A DNA stretch of 11,568 bases from Deltaproteobacteria bacterium (lineage in GTDB: Bacteria; Myxococcota_A; Polyangia; Haliangiales; Haliangiaceae). Below the pieces are notes generated by a model, which did no database searches, was not told the DNA's origin, and was given only the letters and a program-made list of their open reading frames with translations. This document shows, piece after piece, positions 1 to 6,191 of the stretch; the first letter of the stretch is position 1, and every line of letters begins with the position of its first letter. The DNA lies in contig JACCQV010000655.1 of NCBI GenBank assembly GCA_013813945.1, positions 1 to 11,568 of the forward strand, in the 5' to 3' direction. Both the position numbers and the translations under genes were made by a program.

Positions 1-160
1 GCGCCGGATCGAGCTCGATGCGTGCGCGCGACAGCGCGAGGTTGACGTCCGCGCGCGCGACACCGGGCACCGCCGTCACGGCCCGCTCGACGCGGCGCAC
101 ACACGCGGCACACGTCATCCCGAGCACCGGGAAGTCGAGCTGGGTCAGGGGGTCGCTCAT
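1..160 (-). CDS. Heavy-metal P-type ATPase, N-terminal metal-binding domain (partial)
   Basis: Reading the minus strand from the ATG at 160 gives 53 codons that stay open to the window edge, so the gene is cut at its 3' side. The visible part is a heavy-metal-associated (HMA) ferredoxin-like domain: the start of the domain, then GMTCAAC with the metal-binding Cys17 and Cys20, then VRRVERAVTAVPGVARADVNL, which is the usual first helix and second strand. GMTCAAC followed by this pattern at the extreme N-terminus is typical of CopA/CadA-type P1B ATPases, which export Cu+ or Zn2+/Cd2+/Pb2+ from the cytosol. The transport domain is not in view, so the ion and even the ATPase identity are inferred. 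A stand-alone HMA protein is less likely given the adjacent chaperone. The gene is divergent from that chaperone with 14 bp between start codons. Confidence 0.7.
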   Translation of the reverse strand, partial: MSDPLTQLDFPVLGMTCAACVRRVERAVTAVPGVARADVNLALSRARIELDPA

Positions 161-162
161 GC

Positions 163-168
163 TACGGT
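163..168 (+). promoter_or_regulatory. Candidate -10 box for a leaderless metal-chaperone mRNA
   Basis: TACGGT fits the TANNNT form of a bacterial -10 element and lies 6 nt before the GTG start at 175, so transcription would begin at or next to the start codon. I see no convincing -35 and no Shine-Dalgarno. The same hexamer at the same distance precedes the gene at 462. Confidence 0.4.
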
Positions 169-174
169 TACGCC

Positions 175-384
175 GTGATCACCACCTTGGCGATTACAGG
201 CATGACCTGCAATCGATGCGTGAAGCATGTCGATGATGCCCTTCGCACGGTCCCGGGGGTTTCGGCCGTCGAGGTCAACCTCGCCGAGAATCGCGCGAAA
301 GTCGTGCACGAGCCCGAGCAATCTCCTCTGTCCGCGCTGATCGTGGCGGTCGAGGCAGCAGGATATTCCGCGTCCGCGGGATGA
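175..384 (+). CDS. Small heavy-metal chaperone (CopZ-like HMA protein)
   Basis: The 69-residue product is a single HMA domain. It contains GMTCNRC, with metal ligands Cys12 and Cys15, then the first helix (VKHVDDALRTV), PGVSAVEVNLAENRAKV for strands two and three, and LIVAVEAAGYSA for the second helix and last strand. Its length matches CopZ/Atx1-type metallochaperones, which pass Cu+ to P1B ATPases in the cytosol. The start is a GTG at 175; the next in-frame ATG would remove part of the metal site, so GTG is preferred. It lies divergently beside a P-type ATPase gene with a similar HMA domain, the classical donor-acceptor pairing, and 77 bp ahead of a His-rich protein gene. The x residues in CxxC (Asn-Arg) differ from those in the ATPase (Ala-Ala). 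Copper is the likely ligand; zinc or cadmium is not excluded. Confidence 0.85.
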   Translation: MITTLAITGMTCNRCVKHVDDALRTVPGVSAVEVNLAENRAKVVHEPEQSPLSALIVAVEAAGYSASAG

Positions 385-416
385 TCTGAACTCGCTGAAA
401 TCGCTCGACTCCTCGA

Positions 417-434
417 CCGGAGCGATCCGGAGCG
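417..434 (+). repeat. Two CCGGAGCG direct repeats, 10-bp period
   Basis: CCGGAGCG occurs at 417-424 and 427-434, separated by AT. One helical turn per repeat puts both copies on the same DNA face. They sit 15 bp upstream of the putative -10 box at 450 and so in the -35 zone of the gene at 462. This is a plausible operator or activator site for the metal genes. The repeat could also be chance in GC-rich DNA. Confidence 0.4.
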
Positions 435-449
435 CTGCGCGGCTCGTAG

Positions 450-455
450 TACGGT
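450..455 (+). promoter_or_regulatory. Candidate -10 box before the His-rich protein gene
   Basis: TACGGT ends 6 nt before the ATG at 462, the same hexamer and spacing as before the start at 175. A transcript from here would be leaderless or nearly so. No TTGACA-like -35 is seen; instead the 10-bp-period direct repeat ends 15 bp upstream. Confidence 0.4.
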
Positions 456-461
456 CAGGTC

Positions 462-929
462 ATGAAGGGGAAGAGGGCCGAGCACCGCCGTCGCGTCATC
501 GCGACGATCGCGTGCGTGCTGTGGCTCCTCGGCGTCGAGGTCCTGCCGAACCTCCATCTCTCCTCGCACGATGCGTCGACCCACGACCACACGCCGTCCG
601 GGATGATCGTCACGGTCACGTTCGGCGCGGCGGCGCACGCGCACGACGGCAGCGTGCATTCGCACGACGCAGCGGATCGCGCTGCAGAGCTTGCCCAGCA
701 CGCAGCGCGCGAGCAGCCGCGTGACGAGCTCGCGATCGATGATCCGGTCTCCACGCACGTCGCGAGTGGCCTCGCGCACCATGCGGTCGCGCTGCACGCG
801 CCATCGCCGCCGCTCCTTGCACCGCTGCCCGTGGTGCGGCTCGTCACGAATACGATCGCTCTGCCCGTTGGTCGTCTCCAGGTCGCATTCGTCGCGACCG
901 CGGACGCACGCGGTCCTCCCGCCGCCTGA
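462..929 (+). CDS. His-rich membrane-anchored or secreted protein, DUF2946-like
   Basis: The 155-residue product has a basic N-terminus (KGKRAEHRRR) followed by one hydrophobic segment at about residues 12-30, a signal peptide or anchor. After that come histidine-rich stretches at 32-43 and 59-68. There are 14 histidines in all, many in HxH or HDH pairs, and the C-terminus is DARGPPAA. A small anchored His-rich protein with a hydrophobic patch in the C-terminal half and a final RGPP motif resembles the DUF2946 family, often found beside TonB-dependent metal receptors. The assignment rests on this pattern and context only. A likely role is periplasmic binding or buffering of copper, nickel or zinc. 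Next downstream, 54 bp away and in the same reading frame, is the TonB receptor gene. No Shine-Dalgarno is seen, consistent with a leaderless start. Confidence 0.7.
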   Translation: MKGKRAEHRRRVIATIACVLWLLGVEVLPNLHLSSHDASTHDHTPSGMIVTVTFGAAAHAHDGSVHSHDAADRAAELAQHAAREQPRDELAIDDPVSTHVASGLAHHAVALHAPSPPLLAPLPVVRLVTNTIALPVGRLQVAFVATADARGPPAA

Positions 930-983
930 TCGCACGGTTCACACCACCCGTTCGCTCCGGTTCTCTTACGGCAGGGATCCTCC

Positions 984-3119
984 ATGTCCATTCCTTCGCT
1001 GCTGCAGGCAGTGTTCAACTCGATCAGTCTCCTGATGCACCCGCCGGTGCCCGTCATCGATCCGCCACCCGAGCCGAGCGGTGCGCCTGGCATCAGCGAC
1101 GAGGAGCTCGCGAAGCTCTCCGAGGCATCCGCGGTCGAGACCATCGAGGTCGTGAGTGACGCGCCGGCGGAGTCAGCGTCGTCGGTCCACCTCGACCGCA
1201 GCAAGCTCCGCTATCGCCCGAGCACCCAACCGTCGGACCTGCTGCGGCAGATTCCGGGACTCGCCGTCTCGCAGCATGCGGGCGGCGGCAAGGCGGACCA
1301 GTACTTCATCCGCGGCTTCGACGCCGACCACGGCACCGACGTGGCGATCTTCTCCGATGGAGTTCCGGTCAACCTGACCTCGCACGGACATGGTCAGGGC
1401 TACGCCGACACGCACTGGATGATCCCGGAGACGATCGAGACCGTCGACATGCACAAGGGTCCGTACGCCGCGCGGTACGGCGATTTCTACACGGCCGGCG
1501 CGCTCGAGATGAAGACGATCGACAAGGTCGAAGGACCGACGGTATGGATCGCCAGCGGTGCACCGATGGGCAACTCGACCCGCTTCGAGCGCTACGACTC
1601 GCGGCTGGTCGGGATGGCGAGCCCGCGGATCCGCAACAACGCCGACGACACCTCGCTGATCGCGCTGCAGGTCGCGCAGAACGATGGCCCGTTCATCGCT
1701 GCGCAGGACTTCCGCCAGGGCAACGCCCTCGTGAAGTGGAAGGGCAAGATCGGTCCCGGACGGCTCGAGCTCGCCGGCACCTGGTACTCCGGCACCTGGA
1801 ACCAGTCCGGCCAGCTGCCCGAGGGAGAGATCGCAGCAGGTCGCCTCGACCGGTTCGGTTCGATCGATCCGAGCGAAGGTGGGATCGCGTCGCGCTCGTC
1901 GATCTCGGCCCGCTACAGCGTTCGTGACGCCGCGAAGCGCTCGACCCTTCGTGTGGCCGGCTACGGCGTCAAGAATGACCTCGAGCTGTACTCGAACTTC
2001 ACGCTGTTCGCACGCGACGCGATGAACGGCGACCAGATCGGACAGACCGACGACCGCATGCTGTTCGGGCTCGACGCTGCGTACGAGAAGGGCCTGACGA
2101 TCGGCTCGATGCAGGCGCTGATCACGACCGGTGTCCAGGTCCGCTCCGACGACGTCGAGACCAGCCTGTTCCAGGCCAAAGAGCGCACGAAGACCACGAT
2201 GTGCTTCGGCGAGACCGCGAACCCGTGCAACCACACGGACAACGGCATCCGCAACGTCGCCGCGTACGTCGAGGGTGACCTCGTCCCCGTCGAGTGGCTG
2301 CACATCCGTCCGGGTCTGCGCGTCGACGCGTTCCACTGGCAGGTCGACGACCTCGCGATGAACACCGCCGAAGGCAAGGCGACCAAGGCGATCGTGGGAC
2401 CGAAGCTGTCGATCGAGGCGCACGAGTCCGAGCAGATGACGTTCTTCTTCAACGCAGGCTCGGGCTTTCACTCGAACGATGCACGCAGCGCGGTCGCCAC
2501 CAAGGGGAGAGGCTCGCTCGCCCGCGCACTGGGAACCGAGGCGGGAGTCCGGATGACGCCGCACGCGAACGCGCGAGTGTCCGCGGACCTCTGGTACCTC
2601 TACCTGACGTCGGAGCAGGTGTGGAGCGGCGACGCTGGCGGCACGTCGCCGTCGGATCCGACCCGGCGGTTCGGCATCGATGTCGAAGGGTCCGTGGACG
2701 CGACGAGCTGGCTCTCGCTCGACGCGAACCTGACGTGGGCGAAGTCGACGCTCGTCGCCAATCAGGGCAATGGGGGAGCGCTCGCTCTCGCGCCGCGCTG
2801 GATGGGCTCGGGTGGCGTGTCGATCCACGACAAGCACAACTTCGTCTCCGTCCGCAGCCGCGGTATCGCGGACCGCGCCGGCAACGAGGACGGCACGCTG
2901 ACCGCCAAGGGCTACCTACTGTTCGATCTGATCGCAGGCAAGAAGGTCGGAAAGCTCGACCTCGAGCTCACGGTGGCGAACCTCCTCAACACCAAGTGGC
3001 GAGAGGCGCAGTTCGCCGAGGAGTCGCGCGTCAGCCCGAACGCCGAGGTCATGGAGCAGATGCACTTCACGCCAGGAATGCCGCTGACCGCGACGATCAA
3101 GGCTGCGTACAAGTTCTAG
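984..3119 (+). CDS. TonB-dependent outer-membrane receptor, probably metal-linked
   Basis: The 711-residue protein has the layout of a ligand-gated outer-membrane porin. A TonB-box-like ETIEVV lies at 52-57. The plug spans about 75-180 and includes PSDLLRQIPGLAV, QYFIRGFDADHGTDVAIFSDGVPVN and VDMHKGPYAARYG. A long beta-barrel follows and ends in aromatic Phe after TIKAAYKF, as outer-membrane barrels do. The plug is His-rich (SHGHGQGYADTHW, 133-145). The substrate cannot be read from sequence; the His-rich partner upstream and the HMA genes suggest a transition metal or metal chelate. The ATG at 984 is the first start after the TGA of the previous gene in the same frame, with a weak AGGGA 6 nt upstream. 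The N-terminus (MSIPSLLQAVFNSISLL) is hydrophobic but has no Lys or Arg, unusual for a Sec signal peptide. The gene ends in a CTAG shared with the convergent nhaA. Confidence 0.88.
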   Translation: MSIPSLLQAVFNSISLLMHPPVPVIDPPPEPSGAPGISDEELAKLSEASAVETIEVVSDAPAESASSVHLDRSKLRYRPSTQPSDLLRQIPGLAVSQHAGGGKADQYFIRGFDADHGTDVAIFSDGVPVNLTSHGHGQGYADTHWMIPETIETVDMHKGPYAARYGDFYTAGALEMKTIDKVEGPTVWIASGAPMGNSTRFERYDSRLVGMASPRIRNNADDTSLIALQVAQNDGPFIAAQDFRQGNALVKWKGKIGPGRLELAGTWYSGTWNQSGQLPEGEIAAGRLDRFGSIDPSEGGIASRSSISARYSVRDAAKRSTLRVAGYGVKNDLELYSNFTLFARDAMNGDQIGQTDDRMLFGLDAAYEKGLTIGSMQALITTGVQVRSDDVETSLFQAKERTKTTMCFGETANPCNHTDNGIRNVAAYVEGDLVPVEWLHIRPGLRVDAFHWQVDDLAMNTAEGKATKAIVGPKLSIEAHESEQMTFFFNAGSGFHSNDARSAVATKGRGSLARALGTEAGVRMTPHANARVSADLWYLYLTSEQVWSGDAGGTSPSDPTRRFGIDVEGSVDATSWLSLDANLTWAKSTLVANQGNGGALALAPRWMGSGGVSIHDKHNFVSVRSRGIADRAGNEDGTLTAKGYLLFDLIAGKKVGKLDLELTVANLLNTKWREAQFAEESRVSPNAEVMEQMHFTPGMPLTATIKAAYKF

Positions 3120-4537
3120 GTCGGCGGCACCTCGGGCGGCAGCTCGGGCGGCATCTCGGGCGGCAGCTCGGGCGGCGCCTCGGCCGCTGGCTTGCGCCCA
3201 CGCAACGTGAACGCGCCATAGCCAAGCCCGATCACCATCGCGATCCCCGAGCCGACGAGGATTCCGAGCTTCGCGGTATCGAGCATCGGGCCCGGCTTGA
3301 ACGCGAGGTTCGCGATGAACAGCGACATCGTGAACCCGATGCCGCCGACGACGCCGACCAGCGCGAGCCCGCCGGTCCACATCTCCGGCGATCGGTTCGC
3401 GACGCCAGTTTTCGTCGCCATCAACGACATCGCCACGATCCCGAGTGGTTTGCCCGCTGCCAGGCCGACGATGATGCCGACAAAGATCCACAGCGAGTCG
3501 CCTGTGAAGTCCGCGCCACCGAGGACCACGCCCGCATTCGCGAGCGCGAACAACGGCATCACACCGAAGGCGACCCAAGGGTGCAGCGTGTGGATCAGCC
3601 GTTCAACCGGGGACACCGCCTCGCGGCGCGCGTGATTGATCGAATCGAGCCGGACGAGCAGGTCATGCTTGTCGCCGGTCTCGAGCTCCGCGAGGTGGCG
3701 CTGCGTTGCCTCCGCGAACCCGGACGGACCGAACCAAGGTCGGACCGGGGTGACGAGACCGACCACGACACCGGCGAGCGTCGGATGGATTCCCGCCTTG
3801 TACAGTCCTGCCCACAGCACGACGCCGGGGACGACGTAGAGCAGCGGCGTGCGAAAGCCGGCGGCTCGCATGCCAAGGAGCCCGGCAATGCCGATCGCGG
3901 CGAACGCCAGGCCAACCACATCGATGCCGTCGCTGTAGAACGCCGCGATGACGACGATGGCGCCGATGTCGTCGATCACCGCGAGCGCGAGGAGCAGGAT
4001 GCGCAGCTGGGTCGGGACGCGCGATCCGAGCAGCGTGAGCACACCGACTGCGAACGCGATGTCGGTCGCCATCGGAATCGCCCAGCCGGCCGATCCGGCG
4101 CGACCGTGATTGAGTGCCACGTAGATCACGGCCGGGATCAGCATGCCGCCGAGAGCCGCGGCGAGAGGCAGCGCCGCGCGCTTGAGCGTCGACAGCTCGC
4201 CCTCGAAGATCTCTCGGCGAATCTCGAGGCCCACGACGAGGAAGAACACGGTCATCAGGCCGTCGTTGATCCAGAACTCGAGCGGGCGCACGAACGACCA
4301 GCTGCCGAACGAGAATCCGACCTGGGTGTGCCACAGGCCGAGGTACGAGTCTGACCACTGCGTGTTGGCCGCGACCAGCGCGACGGCGGTCGCGATCATC
4401 AGCAGGATGCCGCTGGCCGCCTCGATCTGGAGGATCCGCAGGATCGGTGATGCGAGTGCACGCGCCGCGGCACGCGCGGGAGCCCAGGACTCGGGTGGAA
4501 CGGAGCGGCGACCAGCGGGGGGATCAGAGCTATCCAT
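3116..4537 (-). CDS. nhaA: Na+/H+ antiporter NhaA
   Basis: This 473-residue inner-membrane protein exchanges Na+ (or Li+) for H+ for pH and salt homeostasis. Hallmarks are visible: MATDIAFAVGVL with Asp159 (E. coli Asp133), LALAVIDDIGAIVVIA with Asp189/Asp190 (the ion-binding pair Asp163/Asp164), and AAGKPLGIVAMS with Lys363 (Lys300). It is longer than the roughly 390-residue E. coli enzyme because of an N-terminal tail of about 25 residues, an extra hydrophilic loop at about 265-310, and a C-terminal tail made of PPE[LMV] tetrapeptides (455-472). The ATG at 4537 has an AAGG 6 nt upstream on the minus strand. It is the last gene of the minus block, 78 bp after the permease gene, and its stop overlaps the stop of the TonB receptor gene. 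Confidence 0.95.
   Translation of the reverse strand: MDSSDPPAGRRSVPPESWAPARAAARALASPILRILQIEAASGILLMIATAVALVAANTQWSDSYLGLWHTQVGFSFGSWSFVRPLEFWINDGLMTVFFLVVGLEIRREIFEGELSTLKRAALPLAAALGGMLIPAVIYVALNHGRAGSAGWAIPMATDIAFAVGVLTLLGSRVPTQLRILLLALAVIDDIGAIVVIAAFYSDGIDVVGLAFAAIGIAGLLGMRAAGFRTPLLYVVPGVVLWAGLYKAGIHPTLAGVVVGLVTPVRPWFGPSGFAEATQRHLAELETGDKHDLLVRLDSINHARREAVSPVERLIHTLHPWVAFGVMPLFALANAGVVLGGADFTGDSLWIFVGIIVGLAAGKPLGIVAMSLMATKTGVANRSPEMWTGGLALVGVVGGIGFTMSLFIANLAFKPGPMLDTAKLGILVGSGIAMVIGLGYGAFTLRGRKPAAEAPPELPPEMPPELPPEVPPT
3122..3175 (-). repeat. 12-bp tandem repeat encoding PPE[LMV] units
   Basis: About 4.5 copies of a 12-bp unit (plus-strand form TCGGGCGGCAGC with small changes) encode Pro-Pro-Glu-Leu/Met/Leu/Val at NhaA residues 455-472. 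Only the third-position-rich last codon varies between units. The tail is cytosolic and proline-rich, so probably extended. Such short units are prone to copy-number slippage. Confidence 0.85.
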
Positions 4538-4581
4538 CTCAACCTTGCATGCGTGCTGGCGGCCCGACCGGCACTGATACC

Positions 4582-4599
4582 TGCAGCGTCAACGCTGCA
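4582..4599. repeat. Perfect inverted repeat upstream of nhaA
   Basis: TGCAGCGT and ACGCTGCA are exact reverse complements separated by 2 bp. As RNA this gives a 7-bp stem with a 4-nt loop. It lies in the 78-bp gap between the permease stop and the nhaA ATG. On the minus strand no U-run follows, so it does not look like an intrinsic terminator. It could be an operator for nhaA or an mRNA-processing or stability hairpin. Confidence 0.6.
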
Positions 4600-4615
4600 C
4601 CCTGATGATCGAACA

Positions 4616-5293
4616 TTACGCGAGCTGAGCCCAGAGCGGGAGGCTCCAGACGACTCCGAGCACGATCGAGAGTGCTCCCGCCACGATCATCAGACCGCGC
4701 TGGCTGCGCTGGAGCGAGCGCAGTGAGATCCCGACGAGTGCAGACGCCGCGGCCATCCCGACGATCGAGCCAATGCCGAACACGGCGATGTAGCCGATCC
4801 GTTCGGCGGCCGACGGTAGCTTCGCGAAGACGAGCGCCGTGAGCGCACCGCTTCCGGCGAGACCGTGCACGAGCCCCACGGCGAGCGGCCGCCACGCCAG
4901 GGTCCAGCGGCCGACGTGAACGTGCGCCTCGGGTCCGACGTGGACGTGCGCCGCCCCTCCGTGCCGATGCGACGTGATCTCGCCGACCTGACCCTGGCGC
5001 CACGCCTTCACCAGCGCGCGAACGCCGAGCGCCACGAGGACGCCGGAGACCGCGAGCTCGAACGAGGCTGCGAGCCGTGCCGGCAGAACCTCGCCGACCG
5101 CGATCAAGATGATGCCGACAATGATCAGCGACAGCGTGTGGCCCAGGCCCCACAGCGCTCCGAGGGCCGCACCGCGCCGAGCATCGCGGGTCTCGGTCGC
5201 GAGCGTGGCGACCGCCGTCAGGTGATCCGGCTCGAACGCGTGGCGGAGCCCGACCACCAGGCCGAGCAGCACACCGACGATCGAGGACGACAC
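4616..5293 (-). CDS. NiCoT/UreH-type nickel-cobalt permease-like membrane protein
   Basis: The 225-residue protein is an integral membrane protein with about six hydrophobic segments. Near the N-terminus it has RHAFEPDH (17-24), matching the HX4DH signature of nickel/cobalt transporters, with His18, Asp23 and His24 as likely metal ligands. WGLGHT (48-53) and GLVHGLAGSGAL (140-151) are the further conserved His motifs of the UreH/NicO group. A His-rich loop at 109-126 contains six histidines and a repeated AHVHVG. The family moves Ni2+ or Co2+ across the inner membrane; no urease or hydrogenase genes are in view, so use and direction of transport are open. The start is a GTG at 5293. A TAGCGT box sits 7 nt before it and no Shine-Dalgarno is present. 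The gene begins 18 bp after the upstream lipoprotein stop, so cotranscription is likely. Confidence 0.8.
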   Translation of the reverse strand: MSSSIVGVLLGLVVGLRHAFEPDHLTAVATLATETRDARRGAALGALWGLGHTLSLIIVGIILIAVGEVLPARLAASFELAVSGVLVALGVRALVKAWRQGQVGEITSHRHGGAAHVHVGPEAHVHVGRWTLAWRPLAVGLVHGLAGSGALTALVFAKLPSAAERIGYIAVFGIGSIVGMAAASALVGISLRSLQRSQRGLMIVAGALSIVLGVVWSLPLWAQLA

Positions 5294-5300
5294 GCGCGGG

Positions 5301-5306
5301 ACGCTA
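5301..5306 (-). promoter_or_regulatory. Candidate -10 box before the permease gene
   Basis: On the minus strand TAGCGT lies 7 nt before the GTG at 5293, within the 18-bp gap after the lipoprotein gene. It could drive a leaderless transcript in addition to readthrough from upstream. No -35 match is seen. Confidence 0.25.
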
Positions 5307-5311
5307 TCACG

Positions 5312-6121
5312 TCAGGGCTTACCGCCGCACGGAGGCAGGCCTGGCGGAATCTGCACGCTGAACTTCGTGTCGTCGATCGTCGGGTTGACCGTGCGGTCTC
5401 CCCAGTCGACGAGCAGGTCAGCGTTCTCCTGGGGCGACTTGAACCGCGTCTTGGCGGGCAGGCGATGCTCGCCTTCCGCGGCATCCTTCACGTTGTCGAA
5501 CCCGGCGTTCTCGACCGACCACAACGTCTTGCCAGCGGGATCCTTGAGGTCACTCGCGATCACGTCGAGCCGACCTTCGCGTGCGTCGATCACGATCGTC
5601 TGGGTGCCCGCCGGCCCGGTCAGCGTTACGCGCTCGTGGCCCGCCTTGGGATCCCACGTGACCGTCGCCGTCGCGAACGTGGGCACCGGAACGGTTCCGA
5701 GCGCGAGGTGAATGAAGTCCTCGGGCTCGAGCTCGACGCGCAACAGCGATGCGATCGACTGGCGATCGCACGGCCCCGTGAGCTGACAGTTGTTCTGCTT
5801 GTCCACGTACGCAAAGTTGGTTCCGTCGCACGCCATGTCGGCGATGACGTCCCCACCAGCGGGCGACAGCGCGTTGAACCTGACCTTCTTCCCGGCCGTC
5901 CCCATCACGAGCACCGTTCCCTTCACGCGATCCTTGCCGAGCCAGTAGTCCATCGTGCTCTCGGCGGTGAAGGCCTTGCGAGCCTCGCGCTGCTTCGCGA
6001 TCCGAGCGACGAGATCCTGTGCCGTGGGCTCGGCATACGGCCGCTTCGCACCCTTGGGGGTGCCTCCACAGCCGGCGAGCCCAGACACGGCGACCACGGC
6101 GAGGAGCAAGGCGTTGCGCAT
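5312..6121 (-). CDS. Outer-membrane-type lipoprotein, LolA/LolB-like beta fold (DUF4292-like)
   Basis: The 269-residue product starts with a lipoprotein signal peptide: a short basic n-region, the hydrophobic core LLLAVVAVSG, and the lipobox LAGC with Cys18 as the lipidated residue. The mature part begins with a helix (about 34-50) and then alternating beta strands, for example RVKGTVLVMGTAGKKVRFNAL (65-85) and FAYVDKQNNCQL (103-114). This recalls the half-barrel of the LolA/LolB superfamily seen in DUF4292-type lipoproteins. The match is by pattern, so function is unproven; a role in envelope lipid or lipoprotein handling is possible. Besides Cys18 there are Cys98, Cys112, Cys118 and Cys265, which could form disulfides. 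It starts 70 bp after the prolyl oligopeptidase stop and precedes the permease by 18 bp. Confidence 0.75.
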   Translation of the reverse strand: MRNALLLAVVAVSGLAGCGGTPKGAKRPYAEPTAQDLVARIAKQREARKAFTAESTMDYWLGKDRVKGTVLVMGTAGKKVRFNALSPAGGDVIADMACDGTNFAYVDKQNNCQLTGPCDRQSIASLLRVELEPEDFIHLALGTVPVPTFATATVTWDPKAGHERVTLTGPAGTQTIVIDAREGRLDVIASDLKDPAGKTLWSVENAGFDNVKDAAEGEHRLPAKTRFKSPQENADLLVDWGDRTVNPTIDDTKFSVQIPPGLPPCGGKP

Positions 6122-6191
6122 GTGCAGGTGATAACAGACGCCGCGCGTGGATTCCTTCCCCCGGGTACCGTGATCACAGAAGCGTTCGCAA

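Noticed and set aside
168..935. Minus-strand open frame of 255 codons over the chaperone and His-rich genes
   Set aside because: Covers two plus-strand genes with clear HMA and signal-peptide features; shadow composition.
927..984. Possible stop-codon readthrough fusing the His-rich protein to the TonB receptor (same frame)
   Set aside because: One TGA separates them, but both have their own start and N-terminal hydrophobic segment, and no recoding element is evident; shared frame has a one in three chance.
1173..2837. Minus-strand open frame of 554 codons
   Set aside because: Antisense to the TonB receptor plug and barrel; Arg/Val/Asp-rich with no motif.
2294..4354. Long plus-strand open frame of 686 codons
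   Set aside because: It runs antisense through nhaA and out of frame in the TonB receptor; it is Arg/Asp/His-rich without any motif, as expected of a GC-rich shadow frame.
6122..6160. ECF-type promoter (GGAAT ... TCTG) before the lipoprotein gene
   Set aside because: The spacing between the two parts is about 11-12 bp, too short for the usual 16-17 bp.
6122..6191. Terminator between prolyl oligopeptidase and the lipoprotein gene
   Set aside because: A GTGATCAC palindrome (6170-6177) is present but too short for a stable hairpin, and no U-run follows on the minus strand.
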